Source: an uncultured Ruminococcus sp. (GTDB taxonomy: Bacteria; Bacillota; Clostridia; Lachnospirales; Lachnospiraceae). Taken from it: a stretch of 6,982 nucleotides of DNA. The notes below the pieces were generated by a model. The model was not told where the DNA came from, ran no database searches, and was given only the letters and a program-made list of their open reading frames with translations. Location of the stretch: NCBI GenBank assembly GCA_900553885.1, contig USFD01000130.1, positions 1 to 6,982 of the forward strand, written 5' to 3'. A program made the position numbers and the translations under genes. Below are positions 6,562 through 6,982 of this stretch, piece by piece; the stretch's first letter is position 1, and every line of letters starts with the position of its first letter.

Positions 6562-6982
6562 ATGAATTATTTCTATACCGATGTGGCGTTCCGCGGACAT
6601 TATCCAGGCTATATGCTGCGCTATTTTGAAGAAAATGAAATTCATCTGGATATCCGGGAAGGAGAACTTCAGCTGCTTGACGAAAACCGCATGGATTTCT
6701 TCGGTATTTCCTATTATTTCACATTGTGCAAGGATCATACCTGTACTCTCCGGCAGGAAAGTACGGTCGATAATCCTTATCTGGAAAAGACGAAATGGGG
6801 CTGGGCGATTGATCCGAAGGGTTTTTATTACAGCCTGTCGCAGTATTATGACCGTTACGAAGTTCCGATCTTTGTGCTGGAGAACGGTCTGGGCTGCCAT
6901 GACACTGTAGAAAACGGTGAAATTTATGATGACTATCGCATCCATTATTTAAAAGAGCACATTTGTGAAATGAAAAACGCGG
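6562..6982 (+). CDS. C-terminal part of a GH1 glycosidase (6-phospho-beta-glucosidase-like), truncated at both ends
   Basis: An open plus-strand frame runs to the window end and encodes the second half of a glycoside hydrolase family 1 barrel. Counting from the ATG at 6562, recognisable blocks are NYFYTDVAFRGHYP (2-15), FFGISYYFT (46-54), NPYLEKTKWGWAIDPKGF (71-88), the catalytic nucleophile Glu107 in VLENGLG (105-111) and DDYRIHYLKEHI (123-134). These resemble 6-phospho-beta-glucosidases such as BglA/BglH, which cleave phosphorylated beta-glucosides imported by PTS; the C-terminal phosphate-binding residues lie outside the window, so that specificity is unverified. About 270 N-terminal residues, including the acid/base NEP motif, are missing. 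Similarity appears to begin just before this ATG (DNR at 6553-6561). The frame stays open back to 6505 across the clpP start, but there is no credible start or ribosome binding site. It is a rearranged remnant or a chimeric join. Confidence 0.8.
   Translation, partial: MNYFYTDVAFRGHYPGYMLRYFEENEIHLDIREGELQLLDENRMDFFGISYYFTLCKDHTCTLRQESTVDNPYLEKTKWGWAIDPKGFYYSLSQYYDRYEVPIFVLENGLGCHDTVENGEIYDDYRIHYLKEHICEMKNA

Noticed and set aside
6547..6945. 132-codon minus-strand frame opposite the GH1 fragment
   Set aside because: The plus-strand frame carries clear GH1 blocks including the ENG nucleophile, so the reverse frame is a shadow.
1..6982. CRISPR array, tRNA or rRNA genes, toxin-antitoxin or phage-defence genes
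   Set aside because: No regularly spaced repeats, no cloverleaf or rRNA signature, and all substantial frames are accounted for by housekeeping genes or the GH1 fragment.

Overview
The window looks like a chromosomal segment of an anaerobic Firmicute, most likely a Lachnospiraceae-type Clostridium. The signs are strong AGGAGG ribosome binding sites on almost every gene, a clostridial-type rubredoxin, Firmicutes-type ClpP, ClpX, Lon and EngB sequences, and the order clpP-clpX-lon-engB. Genus and species cannot be read from the sequence.

Nearly all coding DNA is on the minus strand and is read from high to low coordinates. From right to left it holds clpP (5937-6518), clpX (4644-5915), lon (2180-4498), engB/ysxC (1575-2171), an AI-2E/YtvI-like membrane protein (388-1563) and a monocistronic rubredoxin (120-278). 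ClpP and ClpX form one two-part protease and Lon is a second, single-chain ATP-dependent protease, so the core is a protein quality-control block. EngB, a GTPase for 50S ribosome assembly, and the permease-like protein are tightly packed behind lon, with ribosome binding sites overlapping the preceding stop codons. Rubredoxin has its own good promoter inside the end of the permease gene and its own terminator.

Three structures are not explained by the genes. (1) Positions 1-51, on the minus strand, carry what looks like the first 51 nt of a class C group II intron. It sits directly after the hairpin and T-run of the rubredoxin terminator, the kind of site this intron class uses. (2) The 145-nt clpX-lon gap holds a strong intrinsic terminator only 6 nt upstream of lon's ribosome binding site. 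An upstream segment can form a competing nested hairpin, so this looks like a transcription attenuator controlling lon; lon also starts with TTG. (3) To the right of clpP, where trigger factor (tig) would commonly be expected, there is instead the C-terminal half of a glycoside hydrolase family 1 enzyme on the plus strand. It begins within about 40 nt of the clpP start codon, with no N-terminal part and no visible clpP promoter. That is a rearrangement breakpoint or a chimeric join.

The protein-coding core is conserved housekeeping sequence. The less ordinary material is at the two edges and in the lon leader.
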